This document shows positions 16,184-25,791 of a stretch of 32,218 bases of DNA, piece after piece. The DNA lies in the NCBI GenBank assembly GCA_944326315.1, contig CALVDP010000023.1, forward strand, positions 1 to 32,218. The letters run 5' to 3'. Positions within the stretch are counted from its first letter, which is position 1; each line of letters begins with the position of its first letter. The DNA comes from an uncultured Bacteroidales bacterium (GTDB taxonomy: Bacteria; Bacteroidota; Bacteroidia; Bacteroidales; UBA932). A program made the translations under genes and the position numbers. The notes below the pieces were generated by a model that did not search any database, was not told the DNA's origin, and saw only the letters and a list, made by a program, of their open reading frames with translations.

Positions 16184-19183
16184 ATGATGATACCGTTCCT
16201 GAAGCAAATAGCAGCCTCATATTACAGAGGCGGGGATATAGAGGACACCTGTTTCATTTTTCCGAACAGGCGTTCGGAGGTCTTTTTCGTGAAGTACCTT
16301 TCCGATGTGGTGGCGGAGGAGAGCCGTGCAGGGCATTCTCCTGTCCCATTGAAGGTGCCTTGCACCATTACAGTCAACGATTTCATCTACAGGCTGTACG
16401 GAATATCCCCAACGGACAGGGTGACTCTTCTTCTTGAGCTGTACAAGGCATATTCTGAGGTATTCCCGAAGGCTGAGCCTCTGGATGAGTTCATTTTCTG
16501 GGGGGATATCATTCTCGGAGATTTCAATGACGTGGACAAGTATCTGGCCGATGCTTCGCAGCTTTTCACGAATATAGCTGATCTGAAAGACATCCAGGAC
16601 AAGTATGAGTATCTTTCCGGACGGCAGAGGGCTGCCATTGAGTCTTTCGTGAGCCATTTCCGGGACGGCTCAGGGCGGCTTACGGTAGATCTGAAGTCGG
16701 ACAATCCGAAAGTCAAGGAGAGATTCCTGCAGATATGGAACATATTGTATCCATTGTATCTGTCATATCGTGACAGGCTTTCTTCAGAAGGTCTTGCGTA
16801 TGACGGCATGGTATACAGGAGCGTTGCGGAGAAGTTCATTTCGGGATCCCCGGAGGCGGTGCTTGGCGATAGTTTTCCTTATGTCCGGAAATTCGTGTTT
16901 ACGGGGCTCAATGCGCTGAACGAATGTGAGAAGACCGTGATGAGGAAGATGAAGCAGGCTTCCCTTGCAGAGTTCTGCTGGGATTATTCCGGGAGCCTGA
17001 TACGTGACCGTTACAACAAGTCGTCGTTTTTCATGCGCGAGAATGTGCGCGAGTTCCCCCAGGCCGTGGACATGGAAGAAGACCTGCCCGTGCCTGAAAT
17101 AAGGGTCATCAGTGTCCCGTCTGCCATCGGTCAGGTGAAGCAGCTCCCGGGAATCTTCCGTGAGATAGCCCGGGAATATACAGGCGGAGACCTTTCCGGG
17201 GTAGGTGTGCTGGACGGAAGCGGCAGGGGAGACAGGCCGGCCGCCGATTGTGCCGTGGTGCTTCCTGACGAAAACCTGCTTATGCCGGTGCTGAATACTG
17301 TGCCTCCTGAAATACGTGACATCAACGTGACCATGGGCTATCCGATAACGGCAAGCTCCTTTTTCCTTTTCATGACCCTTGTGGCCGACGTACAGTCCGG
17401 GATGCGCAAGAAAGGCGGCACATGGTATTTTTACCACAAGCCTGTACGGACTCTTTTTTCTGACAACATATTCCGGACGGCAGCCGGAGGTGAAGGCCGG
17501 GCATTCGCCGATGAGGTGAAAGCGGCTGGGAAGCTGTTCATCCCGGCGGAAGACCTTGACAAGGGCGGGATATTCTCCGCTGTCTTCAGACCTGTCATTG
17601 CGGGTATGCCGGATTCGGGGCCGGAAGTGACGGATGCGCTTGCGTCTTACATGCTGGATGTCATTGAGGCGGTTGTTCCCGCGTTGAGGAAGGGTGGGGC
17701 GGACAAGGTGGAGATCGAGTTCGCCGCGGAGTTCCACAGGACAATCACCGCTCTCCGCCGTGTGGGCCTTGACGTAAAGCCCCGGACGTGGCTCAGTGTA
17801 TTGAGGCAGATATTGTCTCCCGTATCGGTACCGTTCAAGGGCGAGCCGCTGCAGGGTCTGCAGATAATGGGCCCCCTTGAGACCAGGGCGCTTGATTTCG
17901 AGAATCTTGTGGTCCTGTCGGCCAACGAAGGTGTGTTCCCGAGAAGAAGTGTGTCTTCATCGTTCATTCCTCCTGAGCTGAGAAAGGGTTTCGGCCTTCC
18001 TACCTATGAATATCAGGATGCGGTATGGGCCTATTATTTCTACAGGATGATTTCCAGGGCGAGGAATGTGTGGCTTCTGTCTGATGCCAGGACGGAAGGC
18101 CTCAAGTCCGGAGAGGAGAGCAGGTATATCAGGCAGCTCCAGTACCATTTCAATATTCCTCAGAAACGGTATGCCGTGACTGCCGCATTGTCGGAATCCG
18201 AAGCCGTGGATGAAATTCCCAAGACCGACGATGATGTCAGGGCAATGAAAGAGATGTCTTATTCGGCAAGTTCGTTGGAGGAGTACATGATATGTCCTGT
18301 CCGTTTCTACTATGATAAGGTGAAGAAGCTGGGAAAAGAGGACGATGTGACGGAGGAGCTTGATTCCGGGCTGTTCGGGACGGTCTATCATGAGGTCATG
18401 CGATGCCTGTACATGGGAGAGGAGGCCATGAAGACAGGGAAGCCTGCCCGGGATTGGGCGGACGAGGCTCCGGAAGGGGCGGTCATGTCTGAAGTGACGG
18501 AAGACTGGATCACAGGGTGGCTCGGAAGGCGGAACGACATCAGGGAGAAGGTCCGGAAAATCATGCTGAGGGAGCTGAACACCATAGAAATAGCTGGGAA
18601 GAATCTGGTGACCATGGATGTCGTGGTCCGGTATGTCATAAAGACCTTGTCCGCTGACCTGGAACTGCTCGGGAAGTCCGGCAACCGCAAGTTCCGTATT
18701 GTCGGGCTGGAGAAATATTTCAGGACGGATTTCCACGGTTTCAGGATACATGGCGTAGTAGACAGGATTGACAGTCTGGACGGTAACGGGATAAGGGTTG
18801 TGGACTACAAGACCGGGACTGTGGACGACAGGGAGCTCAGAGCCTTGTCAGGGAATCCGGCTGACGCAGCGAAAGCGGTATTCTCTCCGCGGGACGGGCA
18901 GAAACGGCCGCTTGTAGCTTTCCAGCTTTATGTCTATGACAAGTTCATGGCCGGTGACCCGTCCCTGTCGGGATATCCGGTCGTCAACTGCATATATTCC
19001 ATACGGAGGCTTTTCAGGGAGCTGCCTTCCGGCTTTCCCGTCGGGGAGGATTTCATCAGGGAGATGGATGCCGGATTGTCGGGGCTTCTTGACGAGATGA
19101 CGGATGTTTCTATCCCGTTCATGCGGACAAAGGACACTGCTGCGTGCAGATATTGTGATTTCAAGACAATTTGCGGACGATGA
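16184..19183 (+). CDS. addB: AddB-like nuclease/inactivated-helicase subunit
   Basis: A 999-residue protein that with AddA forms the double-strand-break resection complex (the AddAB counterpart of RecBCD). The C-terminal PD-(D/E)XK nuclease domain is visible: H736 in GTVYHEV, D860 in GVVDRID, D874-Y-K876 in VVDYKTG, and QLYVYDKF. Four cysteines, C704 in MICPVRFYY and C988, C991 and C997 in the last 12 residues, form the iron-sulfur staple expected of AddB. The N-terminal helicase-like part lacks a GxGKT Walker A loop (it opens with FIFPNRRSEVFF), so it should not hydrolyse ATP itself. Its stop codon overlaps the addA start as ATGA. Assignment rests on motifs and gene order; identity to well-studied AddB is low. 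Confidence 0.88.
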   Translation: MMIPFLKQIAASYYRGGDIEDTCFIFPNRRSEVFFVKYLSDVVAEESRAGHSPVPLKVPCTITVNDFIYRLYGISPTDRVTLLLELYKAYSEVFPKAEPLDEFIFWGDIILGDFNDVDKYLADASQLFTNIADLKDIQDKYEYLSGRQRAAIESFVSHFRDGSGRLTVDLKSDNPKVKERFLQIWNILYPLYLSYRDRLSSEGLAYDGMVYRSVAEKFISGSPEAVLGDSFPYVRKFVFTGLNALNECEKTVMRKMKQASLAEFCWDYSGSLIRDRYNKSSFFMRENVREFPQAVDMEEDLPVPEIRVISVPSAIGQVKQLPGIFREIAREYTGGDLSGVGVLDGSGRGDRPAADCAVVLPDENLLMPVLNTVPPEIRDINVTMGYPITASSFFLFMTLVADVQSGMRKKGGTWYFYHKPVRTLFSDNIFRTAAGGEGRAFADEVKAAGKLFIPAEDLDKGGIFSAVFRPVIAGMPDSGPEVTDALASYMLDVIEAVVPALRKGGADKVEIEFAAEFHRTITALRRVGLDVKPRTWLSVLRQILSPVSVPFKGEPLQGLQIMGPLETRALDFENLVVLSANEGVFPRRSVSSSFIPPELRKGFGLPTYEYQDAVWAYYFYRMISRARNVWLLSDARTEGLKSGEESRYIRQLQYHFNIPQKRYAVTAALSESEAVDEIPKTDDDVRAMKEMSYSASSLEEYMICPVRFYYDKVKKLGKEDDVTEELDSGLFGTVYHEVMRCLYMGEEAMKTGKPARDWADEAPEGAVMSEVTEDWITGWLGRRNDIREKVRKIMLRELNTIEIAGKNLVTMDVVVRYVIKTLSADLELLGKSGNRKFRIVGLEKYFRTDFHGFRIHGVVDRIDSLDGNGIRVVDYKTGTVDDRELRALSGNPADAAKAVFSPRDGQKRPLVAFQLYVYDKFMAGDPSLSGYPVVNCIYSIRRLFRELPSGFPVGEDFIREMDAGLSGLLDEMTDVSIPFMRTKDTAACRYCDFKTICGR

Positions 19184-22100
19184 TACAGATAATGAAGGCA
19201 TCGGCAGGTTCGGGAAAGACCTTCAACCTTGCCAGGAAATATATAACGCTGCTGTTCAGGAAGAACGACAGGGCGGCGTACAGGCACATACTGGCCGTGA
19301 CCTTTACGAACAAGGCTACGGACGAGATGAAGAACAGGATTCTTCAGGAGCTTTACATACTGTCTTCCGATCCGCTGTCGTCAGGCTATCTAAGGTGGTT
19401 CATTCCCGACATGTTCACGAAGGAAGAGCTTCAGGGGGTCAATCCGGAAGACATTGTGACAGAGCTTCCGGGGAGACCGGGGGAGAAGATCACTGTCGAG
19501 AGCCTGAGGACATCGGCCAAAGAGATTCTGTGCAGTATCCTTCATGATTACAGCGCCTTTGCCATCAGTACGATTGACAGGTTCTTCCAGCAGACTCTCA
19601 AGTCGTTTTCCAGAGAGATAGGCCAGTTTTCCTCATATCAGGTGGAGCTTGACAAGGATGCGCTTGTGGCGGAGGCGGTCGACAGGATATTCGATTCCCT
19701 GACGGAAGACAGTTCCTCGCTGCTCGGATGGCTGACGGAATGTGCCATAGCCCAGGTGGAAGACGGCGGGAACTATGATATCACCCGTGGACTTGAGAAG
19801 ATGGCGGCAAGGCTCAAGTCGGACGAATACAGGAATGTGGCGGAAGAAAGGGGGATAGACCAGGAGAAGGTGTATTCTTATGACAATCTCCAGAGGGTCA
19901 GAAAGGTGTGCAGGTCTGTCATGGAAGGCTTCATCAGGGAGCTTGATCTGCGTGCCAAAGCCGTGTTGATGGCCATATCGGATTGTGGTCTTGAGGTGTC
20001 GGACTTCTACAGAAATTTCCCGAAGGCACTTTACGGCTGTACGGATCTGCCACTGAACGCTGCAGTGAAGGTCCCTGAAATGTTCCTGAAAAGGGCGGGG
20101 GATCCCGGTCTCTGGTTCTCCAAGTCCAATATGAAGAAAAATATGGAGAAGGCTGAAGGGCTTGAGTCCGTATTCGGTGAATTCTGTTCGTTCTTCATGC
20201 CCCGTTACATGGAGTACAGCACGGCCGGCAAGATACTCGGACAGCTTTATGAGCTCGGGCTTTACGGCGACATAAACAGGGAGTTCGAGGCTGTGCTGAA
20301 AGACAGGAATGTCCTGAGCATAGATGATTCGAACCGTATTCTCAAGGATATAATTGACGGGTCCGACGCACCTTTCGTATATGAGAAGACCGGCGTCAGA
20401 TATGAGAACTTCCTCCTTGACGAATTTCAGGACACGTCCCGGGTGCAGTGGGACAACTTCAGGCCGCTGCTGGAGAACAGCAATGCACAGGGATTCGAGA
20501 ATCTGATAGTAGGGGATGTCAAGCAGAGCATATACAGGTGGCGCGGCTCGGAATGGAAGCTCCTGCAGGAGAGCCTTGAACAGGAGCTGCGGGACTGCCG
20601 GACGACCGTTCTTGACACCAATTTCCGCAGCCTGCGCAATATCGTCGAGTTCAACAATGCGTTTTTCCCCCGGGCGGCAAGGATGCTTGATGACGCACTG
20701 GGCGGAGGAGATACGGTCTCCGGAATATATTCCGATGTCAGGCAGGAGGCGGCATCCAGGTCGTCGGACGATGGCGTGGTGGATGTGTCGTTCTGTGCTG
20801 ACGGCACTCAGCTGGATATGGTCCTGAAGGTCATAGAAGATCTCAGGGCAGCCGGAGCAGGATACGGTGACATGGCCGTGCTGGTGAGACGCAACAAGTC
20901 CGGCGCCGAAGTCGCGGAGCATCTTATCTCCAATTCCGTCCCTGTGATCACGGATGATTCACTGATGGTGAAATCTTCCGGATATGTCAGGAAGATTGTT
21001 TCTCTGATGTCGTATGCGGACAATCCCGGGAATACTATAGACAGTTATCTGGCGGCTTCGCTCGGGATTGGAATTCCGGAGAGATACAGGTCTTTGCCTG
21101 ACTTGTGCGAAGCTCTTGCAAGGTCGCTGCGCAAGGCTGACGAGTCCGGGTTCGATGCAGAGGCGACATATATCCAGTCATTCATGGACTGCGTGCTTGA
21201 GTATTCTTCCAGGAACGGCAATTCGATCCACGAATTCCTTGAATACTGGAACGGCGTCGATCCGGCAGTCTCTTCTCCGGCCCTGCCTGATGCCGTGAGG
21301 ATCATTACCGTGCACAAGTCCAAAGGCCTTGACTTCAAGTATGTGATATTTCCGTTTGCCGAGACGGTGACTATGTTCACTCCTTCTCAGGTGTGGTGCA
21401 GCCCTGATTTCAGCGGTACGGCCCTTGAGCCGGCAGGGGCGGGGATATATGATATCAGGCTTTCGAACACCAGCAGCAGCACCTTGTTCGGCAATGATTT
21501 CCTGAAAGAGAGGATGATGCAGTACATAGACAGTGTGAATCTGTTCTATGTGGCTTTGACAAGGGCGGTCAAGGGCATGCATATCATAGCAGCCTTCCCT
21601 TCCGATACATTCCTCAAGACGGTGGATGACGAGGTGCCTGATTTCAGGAACATGAGCCATGTGCTCTATATGTATCTTCACAGATACGGCGTCCAGGCCG
21701 GTTTCAGCAAGGGTCCGTATGTATCTGAGGACGTGCCTGAATCGTTCAGATGCGGGACGATGCCTGTGAAATGGGCGTCCGGAGGCGGCAAGGAACCGAA
21801 GCCGGCGGAGCCTCTATTGTCGTGTTATCCGTCTTTCCCTCTCAATCCTGAGATGTCCGGTGACGGGACTCCTGTGCGGGACAGGCTTGTTTTCAGTACG
21901 GACAATGACGATTATTTCTCGGAGGATGGAGGCGCCGGACTGTATGTTTCAGGAAGGCTTCGCGGAATCGTACTTCACAAGGTCCTGTCCGGGGTGACGG
22001 TGCCTGCCGACCTTCACAAGGCAGTGTCCGATGCTGAGGCATCCGGCATGCTGGCCGAGGATGAGGCAAGGGAGGCTGAGCGCGTACTTGCGGAGAAGAT

Positions 22101-22386
22101 CGGATGGTCGGCATCGCGCGGATGGTTCCCGGAGAGCGGGGCCAGGATAATGAATGAGGCACCGATGATAGATTCTGACGGGAAGATATACCGTCCTGAC
22201 AGAGTGATCGCATGGGAAGACGGGAGCGTGACGGTAATAGACTATAAGTTCGGCATGAAGTCGGCGGCATACAGGAAGCAGATATTGAAATATGCCGAAA
22301 TGTGGCGGCGGAGAGGTCATGCGAAGGTATCGTCATATATATGGTATGTGATGTCGGATGAAGTGGAGGAGGTCTGCCCGTCCTGA
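19180..22386 (+). CDS. addA: AddA-like UvrD-family helicase-nuclease
   Basis: A 1068-residue partner of AddB. I choose the ATG at 19180, overlapping the addB stop as ATGA; an upstream TTG in frame is unlikely. SF1A helicase motifs are in order: motif I ASAGSGKTF (K13), Ia VTFTNKAT, II LLDEFQDTS (D414, E415), III VGDVKQSIYRWRG, V TVHKSKGLDFKYVIFP and VI FYVALTRAVKG (R795). A C-terminal RecB-type nuclease has H933 in GIVLHKVL, D1007 in YRPDRV and D1021-Y-K1023 in VIDYKFG. It unwinds and trims broken ends to prepare for RecA. It could be called RecB-like, but the neighbouring AddB makes AddA the better name. Confidence 0.92.
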   Translation: MIQIMKASAGSGKTFNLARKYITLLFRKNDRAAYRHILAVTFTNKATDEMKNRILQELYILSSDPLSSGYLRWFIPDMFTKEELQGVNPEDIVTELPGRPGEKITVESLRTSAKEILCSILHDYSAFAISTIDRFFQQTLKSFSREIGQFSSYQVELDKDALVAEAVDRIFDSLTEDSSSLLGWLTECAIAQVEDGGNYDITRGLEKMAARLKSDEYRNVAEERGIDQEKVYSYDNLQRVRKVCRSVMEGFIRELDLRAKAVLMAISDCGLEVSDFYRNFPKALYGCTDLPLNAAVKVPEMFLKRAGDPGLWFSKSNMKKNMEKAEGLESVFGEFCSFFMPRYMEYSTAGKILGQLYELGLYGDINREFEAVLKDRNVLSIDDSNRILKDIIDGSDAPFVYEKTGVRYENFLLDEFQDTSRVQWDNFRPLLENSNAQGFENLIVGDVKQSIYRWRGSEWKLLQESLEQELRDCRTTVLDTNFRSLRNIVEFNNAFFPRAARMLDDALGGGDTVSGIYSDVRQEAASRSSDDGVVDVSFCADGTQLDMVLKVIEDLRAAGAGYGDMAVLVRRNKSGAEVAEHLISNSVPVITDDSLMVKSSGYVRKIVSLMSYADNPGNTIDSYLAASLGIGIPERYRSLPDLCEALARSLRKADESGFDAEATYIQSFMDCVLEYSSRNGNSIHEFLEYWNGVDPAVSSPALPDAVRIITVHKSKGLDFKYVIFPFAETVTMFTPSQVWCSPDFSGTALEPAGAGIYDIRLSNTSSSTLFGNDFLKERMMQYIDSVNLFYVALTRAVKGMHIIAAFPSDTFLKTVDDEVPDFRNMSHVLYMYLHRYGVQAGFSKGPYVSEDVPESFRCGTMPVKWASGGGKEPKPAEPLLSCYPSFPLNPEMSGDGTPVRDRLVFSTDNDDYFSEDGGAGLYVSGRLRGIVLHKVLSGVTVPADLHKAVSDAEASGMLAEDEAREAERVLAEKIGWSASRGWFPESGARIMNEAPMIDSDGKIYRPDRVIAWEDGSVTVIDYKFGMKSAAYRKQILKYAEMWRRRGHAKVSSYIWYVMSDEVEEVCPS

Positions 22387-22410
22387 TTTTTTTATTCCGG
22401 CGGAAATTCA

Positions 22411-22418
22411 TATATTTG
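22411..22418 (+). promoter_or_regulatory. candidate -7 box for DUF4290-ftsK-lolA
   Basis: TATATTTG is a full TAnnTTTG match, with TTTT (22388-22391) 19 bases upstream at the -33 position. The implied start near 22425 gives a leader of about 36 bases to the ATG at 22461, just after addA ends. Confidence 0.5.
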
Positions 22419-22460
22419 CCTGTTTGAAACAAATAATTGGAACAGACGGTTTCTTATACC

Positions 22461-23132
22461 ATGGAGAATACGGAAGACAACAAGGATATTATGCTGAGCC
22501 TAAAGTACAATACCCAGAAACGCAGGCTGCAGCTGCCTGAATACGGACGCAATGTCCAGAAGATGATAGACTATGTGAAATCCATACCGGACCGTGCGGA
22601 GCGCAACCGGCAGGCGAGGGCGGTGATTGATGTCATGGAGACTGTCAATCCCCAGGTGCATCTCCAGGAGGACTACGAGCACAAGCTGTGGGACCACATG
22701 TATATCATATCGGGATTTGACCTTGACGTGGATTCCCCGTATCCGGCACCGAAGCCTGAAGAGCTTTCCACCCCTCCTGTGGACATCAAGGTGCGCAGGA
22801 CTCCGGTGAAGATAGCCCATTACGGGAAAAACATAGAGAGTATCATTAATCTCGTGGCAGAGAAGGAGGACGGAGAGGCCAAGGATGCCATGATCCGTTC
22901 CATTGCCATATATATGAGGCAGCAGTATCTTGTCTGGAACAAGGACAGTGTGTCGGACGAGACCATATTCAATGATATTGTGAAGCTCTCAGACGGAAGA
23001 ATAAAGATACCGGAGGGTATGCATCTGGGCAGGGTACAGAATGATACTGGGTACGGAAGATCAGGAGGCGGCATGAAGCCAAGGAACATGATCCGCCAGA
23101 AGAACAACCGTATGAAAGGAAACAGGAAATAG
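22461..23132 (+). CDS. DUF4290-family protein
   Basis: A 223-residue protein of unknown function confined, as far as I know, to Bacteroidetes. I place the start at the ATG at 22461; an in-frame TTG 24 bases upstream is less likely. Recognised by YNTQKRRLQLPEYGRNVQKMIDY near the start, the NPQVHLQEDYEHKLWDHMYIISGFDLDVDSPYP block in the middle, and a repeat-like second HYGKNIESII. The last 40 residues are basic and rich in G, R, N and M, perhaps nucleic-acid binding. There is no signal peptide or membrane segment. It precedes ftsK closely (28 bases to the chosen ftsK start), so a link to chromosome handling is possible but unproven. Confidence 0.85.
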   Translation: MENTEDNKDIMLSLKYNTQKRRLQLPEYGRNVQKMIDYVKSIPDRAERNRQARAVIDVMETVNPQVHLQEDYEHKLWDHMYIISGFDLDVDSPYPAPKPEELSTPPVDIKVRRTPVKIAHYGKNIESIINLVAEKEDGEAKDAMIRSIAIYMRQQYLVWNKDSVSDETIFNDIVKLSDGRIKIPEGMHLGRVQNDTGYGRSGGGMKPRNMIRQKNNRMKGNRK

Positions 23133-23159
23133 TGCATGGTGACATGCCGTTGCAGGAAT

Positions 23160-25781
23160 ATGGCGCAGCAGAAGAAAAGACAGGAGGCTAAATCTGTCAG
23201 GAAAACGGAAAAGAAACCTGGAAGGAAATTGTTTTCAGGCTTCTCATATCTTGACGAGAACCGGAGACGTGTCCTGAAAAAAGTGGCAGGACTTGTCCTC
23301 GGGGCTTTCGCCATCTTTACTTTCCTGGCTGTCTTTTCATATCTCTTCACGTGGAAGGCTGACCAGAGTCTTCTTTCCGATCCGGAAATGATGGACAGGA
23401 AGGTGGATGTAGGCAACCTTGCAGGCAAGCTCGGATACAAGTGGGCATTGTTCCTGGTGTCAGACTGTTTCGGGCTGGCAGGCTTCGCCATAGTCTATCT
23501 TATCGGGGCATGTTCATACAGACTGCTGTTTGACAGGTCTGGACAGAGCTGTCTGCGCACTTTCCTGATTTCTATTTCCGGGGCGTTCGTGTTTTCGATG
23601 CTCCTCGCTTTCTTCTCGGGAATCACCGGCTGCCGTACCGCTTTCGGAGGCGGACTCGGAGGTGACTGTGGCGAGGTTGTAGTGTCTGTGCTTACGAATC
23701 TTACGGGAAGCATAGTGTCATTTGTCATAATACTGATATTCGTCGTATTGTGGCTTCTTCTTGTCAGCGGGCGCTTTTCACGCTGGTTGTCGAGTCTCGG
23801 GGAGAAAAAAGAGTCTGACGGGCGGCCTGTCCGGGAAGATGATGCACCGGCTGGAGAAGACGATGCGCCGGCATCTTCCACAGATGACATTTTCGGACCT
23901 GAGCCCGGACATCAGGATATCATGCCGGACAGCGGACAGGAAGGCGGAGAGATTGTTGATGACCATCAGGATCAGAGCGATGGCATAGTACTGGAGGACC
24001 GCCGCTATGACTGGACTGATGATGCGGACGGCGGCATGGAGGAAGATGACACCGCGAATGCCGTGGCACGCGGACGTGACCTCAGGGTGGCGTCAGATGA
24101 AAGGACTGTCCGGGAAGATGCGGAGACTGAAGACGCTACCGGGGAGGATCAGGCCGGAGGTCTGGAGATTGTCACGGACGACGGGTTGTCGGCCAAGGTG
24201 ACCAGGGATCTGCCGCGTATAGACGTGCGGGACGAACTCGAAAAATACCAGTTCCCGCCGCTCAGCCTTCTTGAGGACTATGCGTCGGGCCGGCATGAGG
24301 TGGCTTCCGAGGAGCTTGAACGAAACAACAACAAGATCAGGGCTACGCTGTTGAGCTACAAGATACAGGTGGAAAAGGTGACGGCCTGCGTGGGCCCGAC
24401 AGTCACTCTCTACAAGGTGGTGCCGGCTCCGGGAGTGAAGATATCCGCCATCAAGAATCTGGAGCAGGATATAGCAATGTCCCTGAATGCAAAGGGTGTC
24501 CGCGTGGTAATCCTGCCGGATTCCGTAGGAATCGAGGTTGCGAACGACTATCCTTCAATCGTACCACTCAAGTCAATACTGAATGATCCTGCCTTCAGGG
24601 AAAGCAAGGCCGAGCTGCCTGTGGCCATAGGCTATACCATCATGCAGAAAGTCAAGGTGTTCGACCTTACCGATGCCCCTCATCTTCTTGTTGCCGGCGC
24701 TACCAAGCAGGGCAAGTCCGTAGGTCTTAACGTGATAGTGACGTCATTGCTTTACAGCAAACATCCTTCTGAACTGAAATTCGTCTTCATAGATCCGAAA
24801 ATGGTCGAATTCACCGTCTATTCCAAGCTTCTCAAGCATTACCTGGCCGTGCTGCCTGATGCAGCTGACGAGAAAGAGGAAGAGGAGAATTCAGTGGTCA
24901 AGTTTCCGGATCAGGCGGAGCGTGTGCTGCGCTCTCTGTGCATAGAGATGGACAACAGGTACAAGCTTTTCAACAAGGCTGTAGTGAACAATGTCAAGCT
25001 TTACAATGACAAGTACAGGGACAGACACCTGCTTCCGACAGACGGACATCACTTTATGCCGTATATGGTTGTCGTGATAGACGAGTATGCCGATCTGCTC
25101 ATGACAGGAGGTATGGGCGGAAATGCCAAGAAAATATCGCAGAGCATCACCAATTCCATCATAAGGCTTGCACAGAAAGGGCGTGCGGCCGGAATTCATG
25201 TGATAATAGCGACGCAGAGGCCTTCCGTGGATGTGATCACGAGCCTCATCAAGGCCAATTTCCCTGCCAGAATCGCTTTCAGGACTTCTTCTCGAGGAGA
25301 TTCCACCACGATTATCGGTTCTCCAGGCGCTGTCAATCTGATCGGCAAGGGGGACATGCTGTATTATTCCGGCATAGATTCGGAACGAATCCAGTGTGCG
25401 CTTGTCAGTCTGAAGGAGATAGACAATATCACCAGATTCATAGCTGACCAGCAGGGATACAAGAAGAGCTACAATACGCCGTACTATCTTCCTCCTGTGG
25501 ATGCATCTGATGATGAAGCAGGCAGCGGAGGGGGAATGGTAGACATGCAGAATCTGGACAATATGTTCGAGGAGGCTGCCAAGCTGGTGGTCACTTACCA
25601 GCAGGGTTCCACGTCCGCACTCCAGAGAAAACTCGGGCTCGGTTATGCGAGGGCCGGGAAAATCATGGACCAGCTTGAGGCAGCCGGCATAGTGGGTCCG
25701 CAGGAAGGCTCCAAGCCGAGACAGGTCCTTGTCCCGGACCTGAACACTCTTGAGCCTATTCTCAGATCTTTCATTGGTTAG
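23160..25781 (+). CDS. ftsK: DNA translocase FtsK
   Basis: An 873-residue septal DNA pump that clears the chromosome terminus and promotes dimer resolution by XerCD. Four N-terminal membrane segments lie at about 42-63, 96-120, 134-157 and 170-194, followed by an acidic linker (about 205-345). The motor has Walker A AGATKQGKS (K519) and Walker B VVVIDEYADLL (D641, E642), with the downstream IATQRPSVDVITSLIKANFPARIAF typical of the family. The C-terminal gamma winged helix (about 805-873) ends in GSKPRQVLV. I prefer the ATG at 23160 (MAQQKKRQ) with an AGGA just before it; an in-frame ATG at 23136 would add eight residues. The next gene starts 10 bases on. Confidence 0.96.
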   Translation: MAQQKKRQEAKSVRKTEKKPGRKLFSGFSYLDENRRRVLKKVAGLVLGAFAIFTFLAVFSYLFTWKADQSLLSDPEMMDRKVDVGNLAGKLGYKWALFLVSDCFGLAGFAIVYLIGACSYRLLFDRSGQSCLRTFLISISGAFVFSMLLAFFSGITGCRTAFGGGLGGDCGEVVVSVLTNLTGSIVSFVIILIFVVLWLLLVSGRFSRWLSSLGEKKESDGRPVREDDAPAGEDDAPASSTDDIFGPEPGHQDIMPDSGQEGGEIVDDHQDQSDGIVLEDRRYDWTDDADGGMEEDDTANAVARGRDLRVASDERTVREDAETEDATGEDQAGGLEIVTDDGLSAKVTRDLPRIDVRDELEKYQFPPLSLLEDYASGRHEVASEELERNNNKIRATLLSYKIQVEKVTACVGPTVTLYKVVPAPGVKISAIKNLEQDIAMSLNAKGVRVVILPDSVGIEVANDYPSIVPLKSILNDPAFRESKAELPVAIGYTIMQKVKVFDLTDAPHLLVAGATKQGKSVGLNVIVTSLLYSKHPSELKFVFIDPKMVEFTVYSKLLKHYLAVLPDAADEKEEEENSVVKFPDQAERVLRSLCIEMDNRYKLFNKAVVNNVKLYNDKYRDRHLLPTDGHHFMPYMVVVIDEYADLLMTGGMGGNAKKISQSITNSIIRLAQKGRAAGIHVIIATQRPSVDVITSLIKANFPARIAFRTSSRGDSTTIIGSPGAVNLIGKGDMLYYSGIDSERIQCALVSLKEIDNITRFIADQQGYKKSYNTPYYLPPVDASDDEAGSGGGMVDMQNLDNMFEEAAKLVVTYQQGSTSALQRKLGLGYARAGKIMDQLEAAGIVGPQEGSKPRQVLVPDLNTLEPILRSFIG

Positions 25782-25791
25782 GAGGATTATC

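Noticed and set aside
16217-22432. Many long minus-strand open frames (up to 429 codons) opposite addB and addA.
   Set aside because: They mirror strongly coding plus-strand genes, have compositions typical of antisense frames and show no recognisable domain.
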